A stretch of 64,000 bases of DNA from Bacteroidales bacterium (GTDB lineage: Bacteria > Bacteroidota > Bacteroidia > Bacteroidales > F082), in NCBI GenBank assembly GCA_028696715.1, contig JAQVGO010000001.1:1-64000 (forward strand), in the 5' to 3' direction. Position numbers and translations under genes: made by a program. The notes beneath the pieces were generated by a model. The model had not been told where the DNA came from. It was given only the letters and a program-made list of their open reading frames with translations, and did no database searches. Shown one piece after another: positions 51,518 through 58,767 of this stretch. Position 1 is the first letter of the stretch, and each line of letters opens with the position of its first letter.

Positions 51518-51547
51518 ATGCCGGATTAATTGATCCGGCATTTTTTT
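51518..51547 (+). terminator. rho-independent terminator after the T9SS gene pair
   Basis: Stem ATGCCGGAT (51518-51526) / ATCCGGCAT (51533-51541), six-base loop, then a T run to 51547. Confidence 0.9.
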
Positions 51548-51584
51548 AAAATCAGGAATGAACTCAACTATTGCGATAAAAATG

Positions 51585-51592
51585 TAAATTTG
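51585..51592 (+). promoter_or_regulatory. -7 element TAAATTTG for tRNA-Arg
   Basis: TAAATTTG, exact TAnnTTTG match, 14 bases before the 5' end of the tRNA. Confidence 0.55.
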
Positions 51593-51606
51593 CAGGCTGG
51601 TTCTAC

Positions 51607-51678
51607 GGCCCCATAGTTCAATGGATAGAATTTCAGATTCCGGTTCTGACGATTTGGGTTCGAATCCCGATGGGGTCA
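51607..51678 (+). tRNA. tRNA-Arg (CCG)
   Basis: Cloverleaf read directly: acceptor 51607-51613 with 51671-51677 (one G-U pair), D arm 51616-51619 with 51628-51631, anticodon stem 51633-51637 with 51645-51649, anticodon CCG at 51640-51642, T loop TTCGAAT at 51659-51665. A at 51678 is the discriminator; CCA is not encoded. It reads the rare CGG codon. Confidence 0.94.
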
Positions 51679-51770
51679 CAAAAACGCTTGTAAACAAAGT
51701 TTTGCAGGCGTTTTTAATTTCAAAAGCTTTGATTTAATTCATTGCCTCAGGCACTCAAGACAAAAAAGCG

Positions 51771-51778
51771 TAATTTCG
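51771..51778 (+). promoter_or_regulatory. candidate -7 element (TAATTTCG variant) for the methyltransferase gene
   Basis: TAATTTCG lies 27 bases before the ATG at 51806. Confidence 0.4.
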
Positions 51779-51805
51779 CCTATCACATAATCTCAAAACA
51801 GCTGT

Positions 51806-52540
51806 ATGTTTCTCGAAATTATTGGCTTGGTCGTTTTTGTGGTGTTTGCAATCATGTTTGCAATTTTTTGGTTTGATTTCAAGTCAGGCAATGGAAAACT
51901 TCCTGAAGCTTTTGTTCAGGCCAAAAAAAACGGAACTATAGCTCCTAAATTGATACGCGTTTTCAAGAGCTATCCCGACAAACAAAGGTTTATGCTTTTC
52001 TGGCTTCAGATGCAAAGAATACAAGCCTGCAAACTGGATGGCGATTTGGCAGAGCTCGGTGTTTACAAAGGTGATACAGCCCAAATATTGCACCTGATGG
52101 CACCCGAAAAAAGAATCCATCTTTTCGATACATTTACTGGTTTTGACGAGGCTGATCTGATAAATGAAAAAGGCGAAGCAGCCACCTATACGCCTCAGCA
52201 TTTTGCGGATACCTCACTCGAAAAAGTAAAGGTAAAACTTGGCCAATCTGAAAAAATCATTTTCTACCCCGGAAAGTTTTCAGAACAATGCGTCAAAGCA
52301 TCCAAAATCAAGTTTTGTTTTGTGAGCATTGATGTTGATCTGGCTCAACCAACCTCCGAAGGATTAAGTTTTTTTTATGAAAGACTCCTGCCAGGCGGAG
52401 TGATTATTGTTCATGACTACAATCCAAAATGGCCAGCCTTGATGGAAGCAGTGAATAAATTCGTTAAACAAATCCCCGAAAATCCTGTCCTCATACCAGA
52501 CAAAGACACAAGTCTGGTGATCGTGAAAAACAACTCTTAA
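51806..52540 (+). CDS. membrane-anchored TylF/MycF-family O-methyltransferase
   Basis: A 244-residue SAM-dependent methyltransferase of the TylF (macrocin O-methyltransferase) family with an extra N-terminal membrane helix (EIIGLVVFVVFAIMFAIFWF). The SAM site is DLAELGVYKGDTAQILHLM (80-98). LFDTFTGFDEADL (107-119), the acidic pair in CFVSIDVDLAQPTSEGLSFF, and the metal-binding IIVHDYN are all typical. Relatives methylate sugar hydroxyls, often on polysaccharides or glycolipids. The substrate here is unknown. It ends in a four-base overlap with the convergent ElyC-like gene. Confidence 0.85.
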   Translation: MFLEIIGLVVFVVFAIMFAIFWFDFKSGNGKLPEAFVQAKKNGTIAPKLIRVFKSYPDKQRFMLFWLQMQRIQACKLDGDLAELGVYKGDTAQILHLMAPEKRIHLFDTFTGFDEADLINEKGEAATYTPQHFADTSLEKVKVKLGQSEKIIFYPGKFSEQCVKASKIKFCFVSIDVDLAQPTSEGLSFFYERLLPGGVIIVHDYNPKWPALMEAVNKFVKQIPENPVLIPDKDTSLVIVKNNS

Positions 52541-53199
52541 ACCGAATCTTTTGGTAATACAGGAATTTCCTCACCCAAAAAATGTGGTTCAGTTTTTAAG
52601 ATATAAAGATCAAGCATCATCCGAATGCGGGCAAAATACTCACGAACCACTACTTTGAAGGCAGCTTCAGAATCCGGAAAATCCGCCGCAAATCCAATGG
52701 CTCTCAGCTTGTATCTTTGTGCGATAAACAAAGCCCTTTCCAAATGAAAGACCTGTGAGATCAAAATAACCGAATCCAGCATAAAAACTTTTTTGGCTCT
52801 CACCATCGAATCAAAAGTCCTGAAGCCCGCATAATCCGGGATAATACGATCTGACGGCACTCCGGCATCTATTAAATCCCGCATCATAAAGCGTGGCTCG
52901 TTGTAGGAGGCATGTCTGTTGTCGCCACTCACAATCAAATATTCAACTTTGCCTGCTTCAAAAAGCTGCAAGGCGGCATTAATACGATTTCTGTAAAATG
53001 AATTAATCGTACCCGAAACGCTGTATTTGGAAGTCCCCAATACCAGGCCTACCCGGGCCGGCTGCAAAGAATCGATATGGTAAACAATTTTTGATGCTGC
53101 CTCTTCAGTGACGAACTTATAATTCAGAAACAATGCCAGCAAAAATATCCCGGGCAAAATCACAGAGGAGATAAAGATTCTTTTGAGCCATTTCATCAT
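52537..53199 (-). CDS. SanA/YdcF-like (DUF218/ElyC) envelope protein
   Basis: A 220-residue inner-membrane anchored protein of the DUF218 family. A single N-terminal helix (RIFISSVILPGIFLLALFLN) is followed by the conserved GLVLGTSKYSVSGTINSFYR, AGKVEYLIVSGDNRHASYNEPR (residues split by the family Asp/Asn), and PDYAGFRTFDSMVRAKKVF. SanA in E. coli supports barrier function at high temperature; YdcF binds nucleotides. It is the third gene after the ThiF- and ThiS-like genes, with a 12-base gap. Confidence 0.87.
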   Translation of the reverse strand: MMKWLKRIFISSVILPGIFLLALFLNYKFVTEEAASKIVYHIDSLQPARVGLVLGTSKYSVSGTINSFYRNRINAALQLFEAGKVEYLIVSGDNRHASYNEPRFMMRDLIDAGVPSDRIIPDYAGFRTFDSMVRAKKVFMLDSVILISQVFHLERALFIAQRYKLRAIGFAADFPDSEAAFKVVVREYFARIRMMLDLYILKTEPHFLGEEIPVLPKDSV

Positions 53200-53211
53200 C
53201 CAATTGTTTGA

Positions 53212-53415
53212 TTAGCCGCCCGAAATTAAATGCATCACTTCCACCTTATCCCCCTCCATAATCCAGGCATTATCGCGCTCATCAACACGTACTAACTTAC
53301 CATTTATCTTGGTTACCAGTAGTTTAAAAGTAAAGTTCTTACGTTTGATCAGCTCATTAACTGTAATTTTTTCGCCTTCGAAATGTGCTGGTCTGTTATT
53401 TAAAATAATCTGCAT
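53212..53415 (-). CDS. thiS: ThiS/MoaD-like sulfur carrier protein
   Basis: A 67-residue ubiquitin-fold carrier ending in Gly-Gly (HLISGG), the site that is adenylated and then carries sulfur as thiocarboxylate. The start MQIILNNRPAHFEGEKITVN, INGKLVRVDERD and GDKVEVMHLISGG match the ThiS family. It overlaps the end of the ThiF-like gene by one base. ThiS normally serves thiamine thiazole synthesis with ThiG and ThiH, none of which is in the window. The divergent neighbour is a tungsten/molybdenum-type aldehyde oxidoreductase, so a MoaD role (pterin dithiolene sulfur) is an open alternative. The gene symbol follows family resemblance only. Confidence 0.82.
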   Translation of the reverse strand: MQIILNNRPAHFEGEKITVNELIKRKNFTFKLLVTKINGKLVRVDERDNAWIMEGDKVEVMHLISGG

Positions 53416-54005
53416 TATTTTCTCATTTTTAATATCAGCTCAAGGGCAAGATTAGCCTGCATATTTGCAACAATTCCAACTCTGGGTGCTAATGGCGGAT
53501 TGTCTTCTGAAATTTCATTTGTAAAATCTCCACAAATATACACTTGTTTATCCCATTGCTGCTGTTTTATCAACTCAAACTTCCCAAAACCAGCCATCCC
53601 ATTGCCCATGATAAGAGGTTTTTCAGGAAAATTGAGCAGCATGGTTTCGAGCAACATCTGCTTTTCAGCAGCCAGATCAAAAGCTTCAATAACCAGATCA
53701 ACTCGTGCAAACAGCTGTGTTACTGAAGTCTCATCCAACTTTACAATAATGGTTTTCAACTCAATAGATCTATCAATCTTGCGGATGTTATCGGCAAGTG
53801 CGTGGGCTTTATACTGCCCTATCTGGTCATAAAAAAAATATTGCCGGTTTAGATTTGATAACTCCACCCGATCAAAATCAACCAGAAGTAGCTTGCCAAT
53901 TCCAGATCTGGCAAGTGCCACAGCTGCATTTGAGCCCAGGCCACCGCATCCGGCTATGGCAACTTCAAAATGCGATAAATGGTTTCTTATCAAAGTTTCT
54001 GTCAT
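53415..54005 (-). CDS. thiF: ThiF-like (family 2) ThiS/MoaD adenylyltransferase
   Basis: A 196-residue E1-like enzyme that adenylates the C-terminal glycine of the sulfur carrier made by the next gene. The ATP site is EVAIAGCGGLGSNAAVALAR (residues 14-33), with LVDFDRVELSNLNRQYFF (about 39-56) including the Asp and Arg that act in catalysis. MGNGMAGFGKFELI and YICGDF follow. It is short, lacks the tetra-Cys zinc site of E. coli ThiF, and matches the clostridial family-2 form. I use the ATG at 54005; the longer frame to 54068 adds residues unlike the family. It faces the aldehyde oxidoreductase across a 298-base gap. Confidence 0.83.
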   Translation of the reverse strand: MTETLIRNHLSHFEVAIAGCGGLGSNAAVALARSGIGKLLLVDFDRVELSNLNRQYFFYDQIGQYKAHALADNIRKIDRSIELKTIIVKLDETSVTQLFARVDLVIEAFDLAAEKQMLLETMLLNFPEKPLIMGNGMAGFGKFELIKQQQWDKQVYICGDFTNEISEDNPPLAPRVGIVANMQANLALELILKMRK

Positions 54006-54260
54006 TATTCTTACGGCCACATTAAGTTTGTAAAAATACATTTTCCGCCAATAAGCACAAACACTCAAAGCAGAAAAACCGTTCGATACAATTAAAAGTC
54101 TGCAATTTTAAAAGCCACTTGAATGACTTAAATTTATAATGATTCTAAATATGCAGCTAATAACATATATGGCAATCACTTAATCTGATTTTTTCGAGTT
54201 GCAATAATTTGCATATTGTTTATTTTGAAGTATTTACATACTACATACCTGCTATTTTAT

Positions 54261-54268
54261 TATTTTTG
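54261..54268 (+). promoter_or_regulatory. -7 element TATTTTTG for the aldehyde oxidoreductase gene
   Basis: TATTTTTG, exact TAnnTTTG match, 35 bases before the ATG at 54304. Upstream sequence is very AT-rich; no clear -33. Confidence 0.5.
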
Positions 54269-54303
54269 TTAAAAATATAACAGATAAAAAAGAAGCATAT
54301 CTT

Positions 54304-56463
54304 ATGGAAATAGAAGCTATCAAATCGAAGCACGAAATGCTTAAAGCCTGGCCTTATAAATGGACAGCATTGGAGAGAGGCTACACTGACAAGGTTTTGC
54401 ACATCAACTTAAGTGAAAATCAGATTACGGAGAAGGTAGTGCCCCCGGTTGTGAAAGAAAAATTTATTGGTGGCCGTGGTTACGGACTTCGTTATTTGTG
54501 GGATGCCACAAATCCCGACACAAAATGGAACGACCCTGAGAATGAGATCGTTATTTCTTCCGGTCCCATTGGAGGCATCACTCAATATTCAGGAACGGGA
54601 AAATCAATCTGCGTTTCCATCTCCCCACAAACAGATTCTGTGATGGACAGCAATGTAGGTGGTTTTTTTGGCCCTTTCCTCAAATTTTCAGGTTTCGACG
54701 CCATCGAATTGCAAGGCAAAGCCAAGGAAGATGTCATCATTTTCATCGATGGGGTAAATCATCAGATTGAGATACTCAAAGCTCCGGAAGAACCGATCGA
54801 CAGTCATGTTTTGGCCGAAGTGCTCACTGAAATGTATGCCGATGACGAAAAAGACAAAAAGAATATCGCTGTTGTTTCGGCCGGAACAGCCGCTGATCAT
54901 TCCCTGATAGGGATGTTAAATTTTAGTTTCTATGATCCCAAACGTAAGCTGGTCAGATTAAAGCAAGCCGGACGCGGGGGAATTGGAACGGTGTTCAGAG
55001 ACAAAAAAATCAAAGCCCTGGTAGCCAAAATTCCGGGTGTAAAAGGAAACCTGAATAATGTTGTTGACCTTAAAGCAATCATGGAACGTGGCCAGCGTTT
55101 CAACCGCGAAATGCGTGAGTTGGATGACAAGCAGGCCGAAATGCGTTCGAAAGGTACGGCTCACCTCACCAATATCATGAACGATTATGATTTGCTGCCT
55201 GTGCACAATTTCAAGTTTGGCAACCATCCCGATGCGTATAAAATTCATAGCGAGGTATGGAAATCCCGCTTCACGCAGGGAATACCTGACGGTTGCTGGA
55301 TTGGTTGCAATATGGCCTGTGCCAAAGGCGTTGACAATTACCTGCTTCGCACCGGCCCTTACGCTGGCGATAAGGTAATTGTTGATGGACCCGAATATGA
55401 AACAACCTCTTCACTCGGCTCGATTGCAGGCATTTTTAATCCCGACTTCACCATCGAAGCCAATTTTTATTGCGACACTTATGGCATCTGCACCATCACC
55501 TGGGGAACGATTCTGGGCTTTGTGATGGAGTGTTTTGAAAATGGTATTTTGAATGAAGAACGCACTGGCGGATTAAAACTAAATTTCGGAAATGCAGATG
55601 ATGCCATGGAATTGTTGCACCAACTTGCCAGAGGAGAAGGTTTCGGAAAAACTGCCGGAATGGGTGTACGCAAACTAAAAGAGCTGTTTATTGCCAATGG
55701 ATGGGGCGATCCGAAATTTATTCAGGATATCGGCATGGAAAACAAAGGCCTTGAATATTCGCAATATGTTTCGAAAGAATCGCTCGCACAGCAAGGTGGC
55801 TATGCCATGACCAACAAAGGGCCGCAGCACGATGAGGCCTGGCTGATCTTTATGGATATGGTAAACAATCAAATTCCTACATTCGAAGATAAAGCAGAAG
55901 CCCTGCACTATTTCCCTATGTTCAGAACCTGGTTTGGCCTGGTTGGCTTGTGCAAGCTCCCCTGGAATGATGTGGAGCCTGAGAATAATCATGAAACCGA
56001 TGAGCCTGCGAAAGTTCCGGAACACGTTGATAATTATGTTACCATTTACAAAGCCGTAACAGGAAAAGACTTCGACAAGGAAGAAATGATACGTCAATCG
56101 GAACGTGTGTATAATTTCCAGCGTATCTTCAATTTGCGCCGTGGCTTTGGAACAAGAAAATTCGATGCACAACCCTATCGGGCTGCCGGACCTGTTACGA
56201 TTGAGGAGTATGAAAGTCGTGCCGATCGATACGACAAACAGTTGAAAGAAATCATTGGCGTGGATCCGGAAGGAAAATCAACAGAAGAGAAAATGGCCAA
56301 ACACCGCGAGTTTCGCGAATCGCAATATGAAAAACTATTGGATGCTGTGTACAAACGTCGTGGCTGGACAAAAAACGGGGTGCCAAAGATTGAACACCTC
56401 AAAAATCTTGGAATGGATCTTCCGGAATTGATCGAACTGGTCAAACCACATCAGGAAGACTAG
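54304..56463 (+). CDS. aldehyde:ferredoxin oxidoreductase (tungsten/molybdenum type)
   Basis: A 719-residue cytosolic AOR-family enzyme that uses a bis-pterin metal centre and one [4Fe-4S] cluster to oxidise aldehydes with ferredoxin (or run in reverse). N-terminal marks: DKVLHINLSENQ (29-40), IGGRGYGLRYLWDA (55-68) and GPIGGITQYSGTGK (87-100). VGGFFGPFLKFSGFDAIELQ and AGRGGIGTVFRDKKIKALV follow. Cluster cysteines: C331, C335 and C339 in DGCWIGCNMACAKG, and C550 in FGLVGLCKLPW. The spacing C-x3-C-x3-C differs from the C-x2-C-x3-C of Pyrococcus AOR. The substrate is not known. Divergent ThiF/ThiS-like genes may serve its cofactor. A terminator follows. Confidence 0.93.
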   Translation: MEIEAIKSKHEMLKAWPYKWTALERGYTDKVLHINLSENQITEKVVPPVVKEKFIGGRGYGLRYLWDATNPDTKWNDPENEIVISSGPIGGITQYSGTGKSICVSISPQTDSVMDSNVGGFFGPFLKFSGFDAIELQGKAKEDVIIFIDGVNHQIEILKAPEEPIDSHVLAEVLTEMYADDEKDKKNIAVVSAGTAADHSLIGMLNFSFYDPKRKLVRLKQAGRGGIGTVFRDKKIKALVAKIPGVKGNLNNVVDLKAIMERGQRFNREMRELDDKQAEMRSKGTAHLTNIMNDYDLLPVHNFKFGNHPDAYKIHSEVWKSRFTQGIPDGCWIGCNMACAKGVDNYLLRTGPYAGDKVIVDGPEYETTSSLGSIAGIFNPDFTIEANFYCDTYGICTITWGTILGFVMECFENGILNEERTGGLKLNFGNADDAMELLHQLARGEGFGKTAGMGVRKLKELFIANGWGDPKFIQDIGMENKGLEYSQYVSKESLAQQGGYAMTNKGPQHDEAWLIFMDMVNNQIPTFEDKAEALHYFPMFRTWFGLVGLCKLPWNDVEPENNHETDEPAKVPEHVDNYVTIYKAVTGKDFDKEEMIRQSERVYNFQRIFNLRRGFGTRKFDAQPYRAAGPVTIEEYESRADRYDKQLKEIIGVDPEGKSTEEKMAKHREFRESQYEKLLDAVYKRRGWTKNGVPKIEHLKNLGMDLPELIELVKPHQED

Positions 56464-56497
56464 ACCGATGTAATAACCAGAACATAATAATTGAAAG

Positions 56498-56526
56498 CCG
56501 CCCGAAAATTTTGGGCGGTTTTTTTT
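56498..56526 (+). terminator. rho-independent terminator after the aldehyde oxidoreductase gene
   Basis: Stem CCGCCC (56498-56503) / GGGCGG (56513-56518) with an A/T-rich loop that can pair further, then a T run to 56526. Confidence 0.92.
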
Positions 56527-56623
56527 CTTGAAAATGACTTCTCAAAAAAACGCCGGTCGAATTGCAGTTCTCAGTTTGATGCCGTACTTTAGCTCCATTA
56601 TTCATCACTAATTTGAGAAACAT

Positions 56624-57619
56624 ATGATTGACCTGTCGACCACCTACCTGGGACTTGCCTTAAAAAGCCCGATTATTGCTGCCAGCTCAGGATTTACTGA
56701 TTCTGTTTCCAAACTCAAAAACCTCGAACAGCATGGTGCTGGTGCAGTGGTATTGAAGTCGTTGTTTGAGGAAGAAATCACACACGAATACGAGCATACC
56801 TTAAAAGTGGAAGCTGACAAGACCGGACGTGAGGAATTTCTTGATTACCTGGATCTTCGTATCCGGCAGGAAAACCTCGAAAAATACACCAATCTTATTA
56901 CACAGGCCAAAAAGGAACTGGAGATTCCGGTGATTGCTTCAGTGAATTGCAGAACAGCCTACGAATGGATCAGCTTCACCTCAGAAATTGAAAAAGCAGG
57001 AGCCGATGCGCTGGAACTCAATGTTTTTGTGCTGCCATCTAACCTTAACAACAGCAGTGCCGAGAATGAAAAAATCTATTTTGAAATCATCAAACAGGTA
57101 AAAAAACAAGTCAGTATCCCAATCGTTCTCAAAATAAGCTATTATTTTTCCAATCTGGGAAATATGATTCGTGAGCTCTCGCATTCAGGCATTGGCGGTC
57201 TGGTGTTGTTCAACAGGTTTTTCAGCCCTGATTTCGATCTGGATAATCTGGAAGTAACTTCAGCCAATGTGTTAAGTCAGCCTGGCGAAATCACCATGCC
57301 ATTGCGTTGGATTGCTATGATGTACGGACACGCTGGCTGCGATTTATCAGCCTCTACAGGTGTTTCGGACGGCATGGCAGTAGCTAAACTATTGCTTGCC
57401 GGTGCCACAACAGTGCAGGTAGCCAGTGCCCTTTATCATCATGGTGTGCCCTATCTTGATGTAATGCATCATGAACTCACAAATTGGATGGAATCGCATA
57501 ATTTCACAAAGATTTCTGATTTCAGAGGCAAACTCAGCCAGAAAAAATATAGCAAACCCGACCTTTTTGAGCGCGTGCAATTTATGCGTTATTTCAGCGA
57601 TAAAGAAAGTATGATATGA
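56624..57619 (+). CDS. dihydroorotate dehydrogenase-like flavoprotein
   Basis: A 331-residue FMN-binding TIM barrel related to class 1 dihydroorotate dehydrogenases. The start LSTTYLGLALKSPIIAASSG, AGAVVLKSLFEEEITHEYEH, VIASVNCRTAYEWISF and VLKISYYFSNLGNMIREL match the group usually named dihydroorotate dehydrogenase-like. The C-terminal FMN phosphate region is LSASTGVSDGMAVAKLLLAG then ATTVQVASALYHHG. A standard PyrD active site is not clear, so true orotate synthesis is doubtful. It overlaps the LOG gene by four bases (ATGA). Confidence 0.87.
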   Translation: MIDLSTTYLGLALKSPIIAASSGFTDSVSKLKNLEQHGAGAVVLKSLFEEEITHEYEHTLKVEADKTGREEFLDYLDLRIRQENLEKYTNLITQAKKELEIPVIASVNCRTAYEWISFTSEIEKAGADALELNVFVLPSNLNNSSAENEKIYFEIIKQVKKQVSIPIVLKISYYFSNLGNMIRELSHSGIGGLVLFNRFFSPDFDLDNLEVTSANVLSQPGEITMPLRWIAMMYGHAGCDLSASTGVSDGMAVAKLLLAGATTVQVASALYHHGVPYLDVMHHELTNWMESHNFTKISDFRGKLSQKKYSKPDLFERVQFMRYFSDKESMI

Positions 57620-58326
57620 ACGAGCAAGACGAAAACAAAATCAGAAAAGCCTTTAAGGCAAAAAACTGGAACGAAATTAAAACCCATGATTCCTGGTCGG
57701 TTTTTAAAATCATGTCGGAATTTGTGGATGGCTACGAAAAACTCGGTCGTATTGGACCTTGCGTGGCGATTTTTGGCTCGGCCCGCACCAAACCCAACGA
57801 CCATTATTACCGCCTGACGGAAGAAATCGCCTACCTTTTAACAAAGAAAGGGTTTGGAATCATCACCGGGGGTGGGCCAGGTATCATGGAAGCAGGTAAC
57901 AAAGGTGCTCATTTTGCAGGAGGAAAAAGCGTAGGCGTAAATATTGACCTCCCTTTCGAGCAAAATCCAAATCCTTTTATTGATCGGGACAAATTTCTGG
58001 AATTTGATTATTTCTTTGTTCGAAAAGTGATGTTTATGCGCTATTCGCAGGGTTATATTGTTTTGCCCGGTGGTTTCGGGACAATGGATGAACTTTTTGA
58101 AGCTATCACCTTGATTCAGACCCAAAAACTCATCAAGTTTCCGATCGTTATGGTTGGCAAGGAATATTGGAAAGGACTCGTTGACTGGATAAAAGAACGG
58201 ATGCTGTCGGCAGGTAATATTCATGAAGATGATCTTGAGATTTTTCAATTAGTTGACACAGCCGAAGAATCTGTGGCAATCATTGAAGAGTTTTACAATA
58301 AATATGCCCTCAAACCAAACTTCTGA
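57616..58326 (+). CDS. LOG family nucleotide phosphoribohydrolase-like protein
   Basis: A 236-residue protein of the LOG (LONELY GUY, TIGR00730) family, which removes ribose-5-phosphate from adenine-type nucleotides such as cytokinin riboside monophosphates or AMP. The signatures are TGGGPGIMEAGNKGA (84-98) and PGGFGTMDELFEA (151-163) with the catalytic Glu159 and Arg142. An N-terminal extension of about 45 residues precedes the Rossmann core GPCVAIFGSARTKPND. The start overlaps the upstream stop by four bases; the next gene overlaps by one base. Confidence 0.93.
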   Translation: MNEQDENKIRKAFKAKNWNEIKTHDSWSVFKIMSEFVDGYEKLGRIGPCVAIFGSARTKPNDHYYRLTEEIAYLLTKKGFGIITGGGPGIMEAGNKGAHFAGGKSVGVNIDLPFEQNPNPFIDRDKFLEFDYFFVRKVMFMRYSQGYIVLPGGFGTMDELFEAITLIQTQKLIKFPIVMVGKEYWKGLVDWIKERMLSAGNIHEDDLEIFQLVDTAEESVAIIEEFYNKYALKPNF

Positions 58327-58754
58327 TGCGTATTACTGAAATCCCAATTCAATTGGTTAGCATAGAAGATGATGGTTTTCATTTGATGTTAAAGGGTTTG
58401 ATCAATTCAATGCCAGCTAATTTTTTGATTGATACAGGAGCCTCCAGAACAGTTTTTGACAATACCGTCATCAGACAGTTTGTAACAAACCCGCAATTTG
58501 AGGCAAACGAAAAACTCTCAACAGGATTGGGCACCAATGAAATGCCGTCTGAGGTTTTGGAAATCGAAAAATTGCAATTTGGTGATTTGATAATCATTGG
58601 ATACCAGGCTGTTGCCATCGACCTGAAACATGTGCATCTCTCGTATCAGCATCTTGGTTTGCCACAGATTGATGGTGTTTTGGGAGGCGATTTACTAAAG
58701 CACTACAAAGCTGTTATCAACTATAAAACCCGAAAAATCAAATTCTACTATTGA
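58326..58754 (+). CDS. cytosolic retropepsin-like aspartyl protease
   Basis: A 142-residue single-domain retropepsin. The active-site triad is NFLIDTGASRTVFDN (residues 32-46; Asp36-Thr37-Gly38), and the second motif is DGVLGGDLLKHY (116-127), the ILG-D-LL type. A chain this short must dimerise to form a working site. There is no signal peptide or membrane segment, so it seems to act in the cytosol. It overlaps the LOG stop by one base, and so belongs to the unit with the LOG and dihydroorotate-dehydrogenase-like genes. Confidence 0.9.
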   Translation: MRITEIPIQLVSIEDDGFHLMLKGLINSMPANFLIDTGASRTVFDNTVIRQFVTNPQFEANEKLSTGLGTNEMPSEVLEIEKLQFGDLIIIGYQAVAIDLKHVHLSYQHLGLPQIDGVLGGDLLKHYKAVINYKTRKIKFYY

Positions 58755-58767
58755 GTCCGTTCGCGTT

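Noticed and set aside
55675..56172. 165-residue minus-strand frame
   Set aside because: Antisense to the aldehyde oxidoreductase; no family features.
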